A stretch of DNA of 64,000 nucleotides from Neobacillus niacini NBRC 15566 (GTDB lineage: Bacteria > Bacillota > Bacilli > Bacillales > Cytobacillaceae): contig NZ_BCVA01000004.1 in NCBI RefSeq assembly GCF_001591505.1, forward strand, positions 124,001 to 188,000. The letters run 5' to 3'. Positions 54,963-62,534 of this stretch are shown one piece after another (positions within the stretch are counted from its first letter, which is position 1; each line of letters starts with the position of its first letter). Made by a program: the position numbers and the translations under genes. The notes under the pieces were generated by a model. That model was not told the DNA's origin, ran no database searches, and saw only the letters and a list, made by a program, of their open reading frames with translations.

Positions 54963-56342
54963 GTGGCTTTTTGGGGGAAGAAAGATAAAGAGAAACCCGA
55001 ATCTAGAGAGAGTAAAAAGAAGCCTGGACTTTTTCGTAGACTTTGGCAGAAATTAAGAAACATAGACTGGAAAGATCCAGTTACAAGATGGAAAGCATTA
55101 TTCGTCGCCCTAATAGGGTCTGTTGTCATTTTTGGGGGAGGATACGGAGTTATATCATTCACCAACTCTCCATCATTCTGTTCTAGCTGTCATGAAATGG
55201 CTCCAGAATATACTACATTTACAGCAAGCTCACATAGTGAGATCTCCTGTGTACAGTGTCACATAAAACCTGGATTCGTAAACATGATGACACACAAAGT
55301 CATTTCATTAAAAGAAGTCTATCATCACGTAATGGGTATACCTGAACAAATCGTTCAAACCGAGCATGAGGCAGTGTCTGATGAAAACTGTCTTCAATGT
55401 CACTCTAAGAATCGACTTGTATCAGCTTCAGGTGATCTAATTGTAAATCATAAAGGACATATTGAAGAAGGCGTCCCTTGTATCAGCTGTCACGCAGGTA
55501 TAGCACACGCAAAAATTGCTGCTCGTGGTATCAACACTGAGGAAGTTCGCGGCCACTGGACAGAAGAAGTTGCACAGCAAATGATGGAAAAGAAATACTT
55601 GGCTCCTAATATGGGAACATGTATTGATTGTCACGATAAAGTAAACAACGGTGAAAAGCCTTGGAAAGATGTAGCGTATCTTGTACCGCCAAATCCGGAG
55701 CATCTTGAAGAAGCAGCTAAGGAAACATCAAATGCAGTAAAACATGAGGTTAATACTGAAGAAGAAGCAAAAGAAGCAGTTGCGAAGCATGACGAAAAAA
55801 CACAAAAAATTATTTTAGAAGCACTAGGGAAACAACAAAAGGACGTTAAGATTTCAATGGCATGTGAAACTTGCCATGAGCAAGTAAAAATTCCGGAAAA
55901 TCACAAAGTTACTGATTGGAACCAAAATCACGGCGGCACTGCATTAAATCAACTTGATCAATGCGTGGACTGTCATCAGGATTCAAAATGGTTTAGAGAT
56001 ATACCGAAAGAAGACCTTGTCTCACTATTAAAAATGGCAGAGGCTGAGGAAGGACAGAAAGACCATAAATATCAACCGAATATTACAGTTGTAAGAGAAC
56101 AAGCTAGAATTAATAAGTTCTGTAGTGCGTGTCATACAGAACGTCCTGAAAGCCATGGAGAAAGTGATCAATATTTGACTTCTCATGCTAGCAGAGCGGT
56201 AACAGCAGATCAAAAAGCAGAATGCTTTGTCTGTCACGACCGTGAAGAACCAAAAGCTGGCTCCAAAGATGTAAAAGCACCAACAGATGTTTATTGTCAA
56301 TATTGCCATAGAACTGGCTTTAAAGATGATGTGAAAAACTAG
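54963..56342 (+). CDS. Membrane-anchored decahaem cytochrome c, NapC/NirT type with extended C terminus
   Basis: 459 aa. A basic cytoplasmic N terminus and one membrane helix (ALFVALIGSVVIFGGGYGVI) precede ten CxxCH haem sites: CSSCH, CVQCH, CLQCH, CISCH, CIDCH, CETCH, CVDCH, CSACH, CFVCH, CQYCH. The first four, with CSSCHEMAPEY and SSHSEISCVQCH, follow the NapC/NirT quinol-dehydrogenase pattern; the Lys/Glu-rich middle and the last five sites are additional. It probably takes electrons from menaquinol and passes them outward. The GTG at 54963 follows AAGGGTGAG and is preferred over the poorly supported ATG 54945. First gene of the operon. Confidence 0.88.
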   Translation: MAFWGKKDKEKPESRESKKKPGLFRRLWQKLRNIDWKDPVTRWKALFVALIGSVVIFGGGYGVISFTNSPSFCSSCHEMAPEYTTFTASSHSEISCVQCHIKPGFVNMMTHKVISLKEVYHHVMGIPEQIVQTEHEAVSDENCLQCHSKNRLVSASGDLIVNHKGHIEEGVPCISCHAGIAHAKIAARGINTEEVRGHWTEEVAQQMMEKKYLAPNMGTCIDCHDKVNNGEKPWKDVAYLVPPNPEHLEEAAKETSNAVKHEVNTEEEAKEAVAKHDEKTQKIILEALGKQQKDVKISMACETCHEQVKIPENHKVTDWNQNHGGTALNQLDQCVDCHQDSKWFRDIPKEDLVSLLKMAEAEEGQKDHKYQPNITVVREQARINKFCSACHTERPESHGESDQYLTSHASRAVTADQKAECFVCHDREEPKAGSKDVKAPTDVYCQYCHRTGFKDDVKN

Positions 56343-56367
56343 AATAATATTCTGGAGGGACGCTTTT

Positions 56368-57531
56368 ATGAATGAAGAAAAAGAACAGCTGTCGGCCCCT
56401 CCCCGTTCACGGATAAGATTATATAAGATTATGACTCTAACAGTGTTGTTTCTAGCCCTTTTTTTTGCTCTTGGAGCGTTTGGGCTAGAAGCAACATCTA
56501 GTTCAACATTCTGTTCATCATGTCATGAGATGAAACCTGAATACTATACGTGGAAGGCTTCTTCGCATAGTGAAATAGATTGTGTTAATTGTCATAATGA
56601 ACCAGGGATTAAGCAGACAGCAAAGGATAAAGCCGATTTAATCGTAAAGGCTGTTAAGAAAAATTATAACGAAAGTGCAGCCCCAATTCGAATGCCAAAA
56701 GAAATACCAGATAGCGCATGTGAAAAGTGTCACAATGTTCTTCAGCGAGAATTTACTGTTTCGGGAGATATTATTATTCCCCATGACAAACATAAAAACA
56801 AAGAAATTGAGTGTATTCAATGTCATAACGGGGTAGCGCATGGAGAAATAGCAGACCGAAAAATGACTTACCAAACCGATTATGCAAAATGGGACAGTAA
56901 AACAGGTGCACTAGCAATGTCTGATTTGAAATTCACCAGTCCGGATATGGACACATGTATTGACTGTCATAAAGCTCGTAAAGTAACAACAGAATGCTCT
57001 GCCTGCCATTCAACTGGAATGGTACCAAAGAGTCATGAAAAAGCAGATTTTAAAACAGCCACACATGGAAAGCAAGCAGCAGAAGATTTAGAAAAATGTC
57101 ACCTGTGTCATAAAGACATGTCTACAAAAAAAGTAGAAGGTTATGATGAGGTTTCTGTTGTTACCAGTTTCCTTAATGAAAAACAACCACTAGGAGCTCA
57201 AAAGAACCATTATGATTATGCAAGAGATAATACCTTTTGCCAGGATTGCCATAATAAACGACCAACAAGCCATGATAGCAACTTTTTTGGTGAACACGGG
57301 TCTGTTGCAAACAAGAATCAAGAATCATGTAAAGCGTGCCATGATGTGAAAAAGTCAAGCACACCTGGTGAAAATCAAGTCAAATGCTCATCATGTCATC
57401 CTAGCAAACATAGTCAAAAACAAAATTGGAAGGTGAACCATCCTATTTCGTTGGAGGGTGTTAAGAGACCTTCTGAGACATGCTACAAGTGTCATGCCCA
57501 AAAAAGCTGCACAACATGTCATAAGGAGTAA
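56368..57531 (+). CDS. Membrane-anchored dodecahaem cytochrome c, NapC/NirT type
   Basis: 387 aa with one N-terminal membrane helix (TVLFLALFFALGAFGLEA) and twelve CxxCH sites, from CSSCHEMKPEYYTW to the terminal CTTCHKE. The N-terminal CSSCHEMKPEY and SSHSEIDCVNCH block is homologous to that of the upstream protein, so the two are paralogues with different C-terminal haem arrays. It lies 25 bp downstream, with CTGGAGGG before the ATG. It may form a complex with the decahaem protein or be the next carrier in a chain. Confidence 0.88.
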   Translation: MNEEKEQLSAPPRSRIRLYKIMTLTVLFLALFFALGAFGLEATSSSTFCSSCHEMKPEYYTWKASSHSEIDCVNCHNEPGIKQTAKDKADLIVKAVKKNYNESAAPIRMPKEIPDSACEKCHNVLQREFTVSGDIIIPHDKHKNKEIECIQCHNGVAHGEIADRKMTYQTDYAKWDSKTGALAMSDLKFTSPDMDTCIDCHKARKVTTECSACHSTGMVPKSHEKADFKTATHGKQAAEDLEKCHLCHKDMSTKKVEGYDEVSVVTSFLNEKQPLGAQKNHYDYARDNTFCQDCHNKRPTSHDSNFFGEHGSVANKNQESCKACHDVKKSSTPGENQVKCSSCHPSKHSQKQNWKVNHPISLEGVKRPSETCYKCHAQKSCTTCHKE

Positions 57532-57648
57532 CTAAATTATCTATCCAAATAATATTTTCCTTTGATATGGTGCTTTATGATTTTCGAATTTCCATCTAAT
57601 TTATCAAAGGCAAAGCAGAAAAAACTAAGAAATACGAGGTGGATATAT

Positions 57649-58353
57649 ATGGAGGCTAAAGAGCTGCCAATCAATCCAGAACCAGAAAAGAGCGAAAGAA
57701 CGGAAAAGTTAAAGCAAAAGAATAAGTATTTTACAAAATTACAAGCTTTTATCCTCATTGCTTCTACTTTAATCGTATGTGTAGGCGGAGGCTATTATAT
57801 AAGTGATCAATATTTATGGTCTAGTAAAGACCAAGAGAGAATTGAGGAACAACTAGATTACTATAAAAATTTAGTAGACGCAGAACCTAATAATCCAGAG
57901 CACCGAGTAAATTTAGGTTACACCTATTTTGTAACAGGTGATAACGAAGAAGCTATTAAACAAATGAAAATAGCTACGGATCTCGATAAGAAATATTTTG
58001 GTGCCTATTTTAACCTAGGACTTGTATATATCGATGAAGAAAGATTCAACGATGCCCTAAAGCAGGCACAAAAAGCAGTCGAATTAGGACCAAAGAATTT
58101 CAAAGCACATTTATTGCTGGGTATGGTTTATCGTGAATTAGATATGTATAAAGAAGCGACAGAGTCGCTTAGAGAAGCTCTTACGTTAAATAAAACAAAC
58201 ACTGATGTTATCACGGAAATTGGCAGAGTAGAAGAAGATCAAGGCAATTATAAAGAGGCTGAAAAATTTTTCAAAGAGTCTTTAAGCTATGATCCACTAT
58301 ATAAACCTGCTTCTGAAGCATTAGAGAGAATTGCTGGCAAAGACAACAAATAG
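57649..58353 (+). CDS. Membrane-anchored TPR protein of the cytochrome operon
   Basis: 234 aa. A charged N terminus is followed by one membrane helix (AFILIASTLIVCVGGGYYI, residues ~38-57) and about four to five tetratricopeptide repeats (HRVNLGYTYFVTGDNEEAI, AYFNLGLVYIDEERFNDAL, AHLLLGMVYRELDMYKEAT and so on), presumably outside the cell. The ATG at 57649 follows GAGGTGGA. TPR proteins commonly act in cytochrome c assembly or as scaffolds, so assembly or docking of the cytochromes is likely. No cysteine haem motif is present. Confidence 0.83.
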   Translation: MEAKELPINPEPEKSERTEKLKQKNKYFTKLQAFILIASTLIVCVGGGYYISDQYLWSSKDQERIEEQLDYYKNLVDAEPNNPEHRVNLGYTYFVTGDNEEAIKQMKIATDLDKKYFGAYFNLGLVYIDEERFNDALKQAQKAVELGPKNFKAHLLLGMVYRELDMYKEATESLREALTLNKTNTDVITEIGRVEEDQGNYKEAEKFFKESLSYDPLYKPASEALERIAGKDNK

Positions 58354-58369
58354 AAGGAGTTGACCACAC

Positions 58370-59332
58370 TTGAAAAAGAGAAATGTTTATTTATTAATGA
58401 GTAGTATTGTGGCACTTTCCGTTGCCTTTTTTGCAGCAATCTATTTCTTTAACTTAGAATCAAAAATAAAACCAATAGTTGCAAAAGTGGACCAAGGCGG
58501 AACGCCGGTTTTTACCAATGCTTTATATGGGGATTTCAACCAACCTCTTTCTAAACCAATGGATGTTACCAAAATTGATGAATTAATTTATGTTAGTGAC
58601 ACAAGTAATAAGCAGGTGCAGGTATTTGACCAATCCGGTACACCTGTTTTGAAATTTGGAAAAGAAGGTACAAAAGAAGGAGAATTTAAATTTCCATATG
58701 GAATTGCAGGGGATAAGGAAGGAAATATTTATGTAGCCGACCTATACAATGCAAATATTTCTATATTTGATTCAAAAGGCAAGTTTATTAAATATTTTGA
58801 TGATAAGGAAAAAGCCCTCAAATCACCTGGAGGGTTACGCATATTCAAAAATAAGCTATATGTTACTGATATCAAAGCAAATAAAGTATATGTCTTTAAT
58901 CTAGATGGAAAGAAAGTAATGGAAATTGGCGGTCCTGGTGCTGACGAAGGAAAATTTATTGCACCAAATGCAGTGACGGTAGATGATGATGATCAAATTT
59001 ATGTTACAGATTCAGGGAATAATAGAGTTGAAATTTTTGATAAAGATGGAAAGTTCATCAAAATTATAAATGGATCAGAAGATGGAAAAGGCGCGTCTAC
59101 CTTCTTAAATCCAAGAGGAGTCGCTGTCGATTCAAAGGGAAATGTTTATGTAGTAAATAATCTTGCACATAATATTTCAGCTTTTGACAAGGATGGAAAA
59201 CCATTATTTGAATTAGGTGGAATGGGAACTGAAAATGACAAACTTTACCTTCCGAATGGTCTGTTTATTGACGATAGAGATACATTATTCGTGACAGATA
59301 CAATTAATCAAAGAGTATCAGTTTTCTATTAA
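58370..59332 (+). CDS. Membrane-anchored NHL-repeat beta-propeller protein of the cytochrome operon
   Basis: 320 aa. One N-terminal membrane helix (LLMSSIVALSVAFFAAIYFF) is followed by six NHL-type repeats (PMDVTKIDELIYVSDTSNKQ, FPYGIAGDKEGNIYVAD, PNAVTVDDDDQIYVTDSGN, PNGLFIDDRDTLFVTDTIN and so on) that should close a six-bladed propeller. The TTG start follows AGAAGGAG, 16 bp after the TPR gene. NHL propellers bind proteins or glycans; here it may hold or help assemble extracellular cytochromes. No enzyme motif is visible. Confidence 0.83.
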   Translation: MKKRNVYLLMSSIVALSVAFFAAIYFFNLESKIKPIVAKVDQGGTPVFTNALYGDFNQPLSKPMDVTKIDELIYVSDTSNKQVQVFDQSGTPVLKFGKEGTKEGEFKFPYGIAGDKEGNIYVADLYNANISIFDSKGKFIKYFDDKEKALKSPGGLRIFKNKLYVTDIKANKVYVFNLDGKKVMEIGGPGADEGKFIAPNAVTVDDDDQIYVTDSGNNRVEIFDKDGKFIKIINGSEDGKGASTFLNPRGVAVDSKGNVYVVNNLAHNISAFDKDGKPLFELGGMGTENDKLYLPNGLFIDDRDTLFVTDTINQRVSVFY

Positions 59333-59340
59333 ATCTCCTA

Positions 59341-59453
59341 CCTTTTAAAGGAGGTGATACCAGGAAGAAAGTATTCACCTTTCAGCACCAAGTAAAACTA
59401 AAAAGTATAAAGAGAGAGTAAAAGAGAAAGAGAAACTAGGGAGGTTTTAAGAA
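59341..59453 (+). promoter_or_regulatory. Leader of hexahaem cytochrome 1 with a distal Shine-Dalgarno-like sequence
   Basis: AAAGGAGGTGAT (59347-59358) matches the 3' end of 16S rRNA over 12 nt but lies ~95 nt before the ATG. It is preceded by CCTTTT, which could pair with it. The leader then runs through a purine-rich stretch to the proper GGGAGG ribosome binding site. No clear promoter separates it from the NHL gene. Confidence 0.55.
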
Positions 59454-60632
59454 ATGAGCAAGGTGAAATTAGGATTTTCAGCGCTTTTTATGCTTCTTTT
59501 GTTAAGCATGTTCAGTGCGGTGGCGTTTGCGGAAGATGGAGTGCCTCCTACTTCTACTAACCCAGGACCTGGCATTCATGTTGGCGATATTGATAACTTC
59601 GGTAAACAAAGTACACATAGAACACATGGTAATTTCCAAAACAATACTAACTCTTGTGCAAACTGTCATAGTACGCACAACGGGGAAGATGAAATGTTGT
59701 TAATGAAAGATGGAGAATACGAACTTTGTATGTCTTGCCATGATGGAACAATGGGCTTTTATGATGTAACTGCTCCAAGTGGTGCAGGAACTTTTGATGA
59801 TTCTCACTTAAGTTCTTCTATGCACAATGTTGATTCAGATTTAACAGTTGGAAGTGCTCCTGGTAAATTTGCAAGTAAGTCAGGCGACACTGCTGAATTA
59901 GAATGTTCAAGCTGTCATAACCCACACGGTTCTGCTAATGACCGCTTATTAAATGAAACTGTTGCCGGTAAAGTTTTTGCTACTTCTTCAGTAGGAGGAG
60001 TACCTACTCCTGTCCCAACAGGAACAAAGACTATTACTCTTGAATTAACGGATGATCCTGCTTTTGTTGAAATTAACGCACTAACAGGTACTGGCGGATT
60101 GAAAATTACAAAATCCAATGGTCCAAAGGGATTAGCTGGCTACAATACTGTAAACGATAAAATTTACTATTCTCAATTTTGTGGCGCTTGTCATGATGAT
60201 TATTTTGCAAAGAGAAATGTTGGTTCATCTACTAATCCTATCCCTGGTAAACCAAGCACAGGTTCACCAATTACAGCAACCCACACACATGATACGTATA
60301 CACACACAACCAATAGTGCTAGCCAAGGTAGAAGTTGCGCAGCATGTCACTATGCGCACGGTACCGATGCGACTACTATGAGGGATGCAGCTGGAAGAAC
60401 TGTTACTGATTTACTACAGCTAAAAGATGCTGAAGGCAATGCTTTATTCCCAACTCAAGAAAAAGCTGAAAAATACATGACAGACATAAGTGAAAAAGGC
60501 TCATCATTAAAGAAATTTACAAACATGGCAGTTTGTTTTGCTTGTCACGGACCTAACATTGCAAAAGGCCAAATCGATCCACAATTCTTAAATGGGTCAA
60601 ACCAAATGCTTGGAAGACAATTTATTAAATAA
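59454..60632 (+). CDS. Secreted hexahaem cytochrome c, tandem copy 1
   Basis: 392 aa with a cleavable signal peptide ending AVAFAED. Six CxxCH sites: CANCH, CMSCH, CSSCH, CGACH, CAACH, CFACH. The arrangement matches doubled-CxxCH (paired) cytochrome domains: SCANCHSTHNGEDEMLLM then CMSCHDGTMGFYDV, and CSSCHNPHGSANDRLL. Spare His residues (HGN, STHNG, NPHG, THTHD) can be axial ligands. There is no membrane helix, LPxTG or SLH module, so it is released or held by other proteins. It probably receives electrons from the membrane cytochromes encoded upstream. Confidence 0.88.
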   Translation: MSKVKLGFSALFMLLLLSMFSAVAFAEDGVPPTSTNPGPGIHVGDIDNFGKQSTHRTHGNFQNNTNSCANCHSTHNGEDEMLLMKDGEYELCMSCHDGTMGFYDVTAPSGAGTFDDSHLSSSMHNVDSDLTVGSAPGKFASKSGDTAELECSSCHNPHGSANDRLLNETVAGKVFATSSVGGVPTPVPTGTKTITLELTDDPAFVEINALTGTGGLKITKSNGPKGLAGYNTVNDKIYYSQFCGACHDDYFAKRNVGSSTNPIPGKPSTGSPITATHTHDTYTHTTNSASQGRSCAACHYAHGTDATTMRDAAGRTVTDLLQLKDAEGNALFPTQEKAEKYMTDISEKGSSLKKFTNMAVCFACHGPNIAKGQIDPQFLNGSNQMLGRQFIK

Positions 60633-60668
60633 TCCTAACAGCTGAATTTTTAATTAATCTCTTAGATT

Positions 60669-60700
60669 AAGGTAGCAACAATTGTTTGCTATCTTTTTCT
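60669..60700 (+). terminator. Terminator after hexahaem cytochrome 1
   Basis: AAGGTAGCAA pairs with TTGCTATCTT (one G-U pair), with a T-rich tail. Confidence 0.75.
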
Positions 60701-60818
60701 AAGCAGTAATTGAACAGGTGATAGCTTTAAATACTATCATTAATTATTTAAATTTGAATAGGACAAAAACCAACCAGTTTTACCTCCCAATGGTTGATTT
60801 TTGATTATATAGTCTTTT

Positions 60819-60848
60819 TTGAACCGCTAGTGTAAATCATTATATGAT
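60819..60848 (+). promoter_or_regulatory. Promoter of hexahaem cytochrome 2
   Basis: TTGAAC, 18 bp, TATGAT (or 16 bp to TATATG). Transcription would start near 60854, so the Shine-Dalgarno-like AAGGAGGTG at 60863-60871 would sit at the extreme 5' end of the mRNA. Confidence 0.5.
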
Positions 60849-60855
60849 TTGATTT

Positions 60856-60957
60856 TTCCTTTAAGGAGGTGGTGACTAAAAGAAATATATTTATAGTAGT
60901 TTCTCAGTCAGATAAAAAAAGAAAAAGAGAGAGAAGAAATTTGGGAGGTTTTTAGAA
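60856..60957 (+). promoter_or_regulatory. Leader of hexahaem cytochrome 2 with a 5'-terminal Shine-Dalgarno-like sequence
   Basis: CCTTTAAGGAGGTGGTGA opens the leader, followed by a purine-rich AAAAAGAGAGAG stretch and the true TTGGGAGG ribosome binding site 10 nt before the ATG. It shares layout and wording with the leaders of copies 1 and 3. Confidence 0.55.
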
Positions 60958-62220
60958 ATGAGCAAGTTAAAAATTAGCTTTTCTGCTTTGTTACTGCTTG
61001 TTTTAGTAGGTATGTTTGCTACTTTTGCAGCTGCAGAAGAACCGCCATTTACACCTACATCAACTAACCCAGCACCTGGTATAAATGTTGGGGATATTGA
61101 TAACTTTGGTAACCAAAATACACACAAGACCCACGGTAATTTCCAAAATAACACTAACTCTTGTGCTAACTGTCATAGTACGCACAACGGGGAAGACGAA
61201 ATGTTGTTAATGAAAGCTGGAGAATACGAACTCTGTATGTCCTGCCATGACGGAACAATGGGTTTCTATAACGTTAAAGAAGCCAGCGGTGCTGGAGTAT
61301 TTAATACTTCACATGAAGATGCCACTATGCACAATGTGAATTCTAACTTGGCAATTGGAAGTGCACCTGGTGCTGCCGTTAATACTTCTACTGCTGAATT
61401 AGAGTGTTCAAGCTGTCATAACCCACACGGTTCAGCAAATGACCGTTTATTGAATGAAACTGTAATGGGTAAATCTTATGCTTACGATGTTACAGGTAAA
61501 ATGGGATCATCTCATGGACCGAGCTTTACTAAATCAACTGTGATTCCTACGGGACAACAAGCCATTAAGCTTGTATTAAAAGAAGATCCAGCTTTTGCAG
61601 AAATAAACAATGCAACAGGTCTTTCTGGATTGAAAATTACAACATCCATGGGTCCAGATGGAGCTAGAGACAGAATGAACTACAGTAATTTCTGTTCAGT
61701 ATGTCATGACAATTATTTAGCATCAAGAACAGCTAAGAAGCCAAATCTTGACAATGGCGGTAAAGAAGAAGGAGTTTACACTCATACTACAAACAGCCAT
61801 AAAGGCGGTAGAAACTGTGCTTCTTGTCACTACGCCCACGGAACTGATAACACGACTTTGATGGACTCATCAGGAAGAACAGCTGCTGAGTTAGTTGCAG
61901 ATGGAGTTATCGCTGCTGATAAAGCCGAAAGCTACATCAAGGATGTAAGTGTAAAAGGAACTGCCCTCAAGAAATTTACTAATATGTCTGTATGTTTCTC
62001 ATGTCACGCAGGTGATGGTGAAAGCTTAGGCGGACCAGATGCAGCTGGCAAAAATGCAGCTGGTGCACCTGATACTCCACTTTACAAATATACTGCACCA
62101 GATGGTTCACAACCTGGATGGGATGGAACGACTAACTGGAGAACTGCAACTTACGATCCTGCATTTGCTGAGGAACTTCAACACATAATTGAAGCTTATG
62201 ATGCCAAATATGGTAACTAA
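60958..62220 (+). CDS. Secreted hexahaem cytochrome c, tandem copy 2
   Basis: 420 aa. Signal peptide ends near ATFAAAEEP. Six CxxCH sites: CANCH, CMSCH, CSSCH, CSVCH, CASCH, CFSCH, in the same order and spacing as copy 1. The N-terminal third is nearly identical to copies 1 and 3 (GNFQNNTNSCANCHSTHNG), while the middle and the last ~60 residues differ; it has the longest C-terminal tail, ending in an acidic helix. A paralogue that may form homopolymers or mixed assemblies with its sisters. Confidence 0.88.
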   Translation: MSKLKISFSALLLLVLVGMFATFAAAEEPPFTPTSTNPAPGINVGDIDNFGNQNTHKTHGNFQNNTNSCANCHSTHNGEDEMLLMKAGEYELCMSCHDGTMGFYNVKEASGAGVFNTSHEDATMHNVNSNLAIGSAPGAAVNTSTAELECSSCHNPHGSANDRLLNETVMGKSYAYDVTGKMGSSHGPSFTKSTVIPTGQQAIKLVLKEDPAFAEINNATGLSGLKITTSMGPDGARDRMNYSNFCSVCHDNYLASRTAKKPNLDNGGKEEGVYTHTTNSHKGGRNCASCHYAHGTDNTTLMDSSGRTAAELVADGVIAADKAESYIKDVSVKGTALKKFTNMSVCFSCHAGDGESLGGPDAAGKNAAGAPDTPLYKYTAPDGSQPGWDGTTNWRTATYDPAFAEELQHIIEAYDAKYGN

Positions 62221-62235
62221 GAACTGATCAAAAAG

Positions 62236-62274
62236 ACAAGGTAACAACTTAGTTGTTGTTGTTACCTTGTTTTG
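62236..62274 (+). terminator. Terminator after hexahaem cytochrome 2
   Basis: ACAAGGTAACAAC pairs with its complement over 13 bp, then TTTT. Confidence 0.88.
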
Positions 62275-62379
62275 ATTAGTTATAAACGGATTCGAAAAAT
62301 ACTAAATCATTGTTTTTGGAACCCTATTAGATTCGAATAATAGCAAAAAACGATCAACCTCCTCCCGCTGGTGCGTTTT

Positions 62380-62408
62380 TTGAAAAGATAGAGTAAAAGT
62401 ATTAGATA
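62380..62408 (+). promoter_or_regulatory. Promoter of hexahaem cytochrome 3
   Basis: TTGAAA, 17 bp, TAGATA, about 25 bp upstream of the distal Shine-Dalgarno-like AAGGGGGTG at 62432-62440. Confidence 0.42.
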
Positions 62409-62425
62409 GTTAAGTGATGAATCGC

Positions 62426-62534
62426 ACCTTTAAGGGGGTGGTGAAAAAAGAAAGCCTACATACATTTTTATAACCATATAAAAAGAGAGAAAAAGAGAGA
62501 AAAAGAGAGAAAGAAATTTGGGAGGTTTTTAGAA
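62426..62534 (+). promoter_or_regulatory. Leader of hexahaem cytochrome 3 with a distal Shine-Dalgarno-like sequence
   Basis: CACCTTTAAGGGGGTGGTGA, then a purine tract of AAAAAGAGAG repeats, then the same TTGGGAGGTTTTTAGAA ribosome binding segment as copy 2. Confidence 0.5.

Larger units (their letters stand above)
60633..60957. other. 325-bp spacer between hexahaem cytochromes 1 and 2
   Basis: It holds the copy 1 terminator, a second hairpin (60774-60804) with ACCTCC in its loop, a promoter and the copy 2 leader. A 28-codon ORF starting GTG GTG (60869-60955) ends 2 bp before the cytochrome ATG; it is not conserved in the sister leaders. Confidence 0.6.
62221..62534. other. 314-bp spacer between hexahaem cytochromes 2 and 3
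   Basis: Same layout as the previous spacer: terminator (62236-62274), a second hairpin-like segment (62345-62382) with CCTCC in its loop, a promoter and a purine-rich leader with three AAAAAGAGAG-type repeats (62480-62512). Confidence 0.6.

Noticed and set aside
60869-60955. 28-codon ORF starting GTG GTG in the leader of hexahaem cytochrome 2, ending 2 bp before the ATG
   Set aside because: The equivalent frames in the sister leaders stop after 13 and about 12 codons with different residues, so no leader peptide is conserved. The shared part is the Shine-Dalgarno-like sequence itself, which fits an RNA-stability role better.
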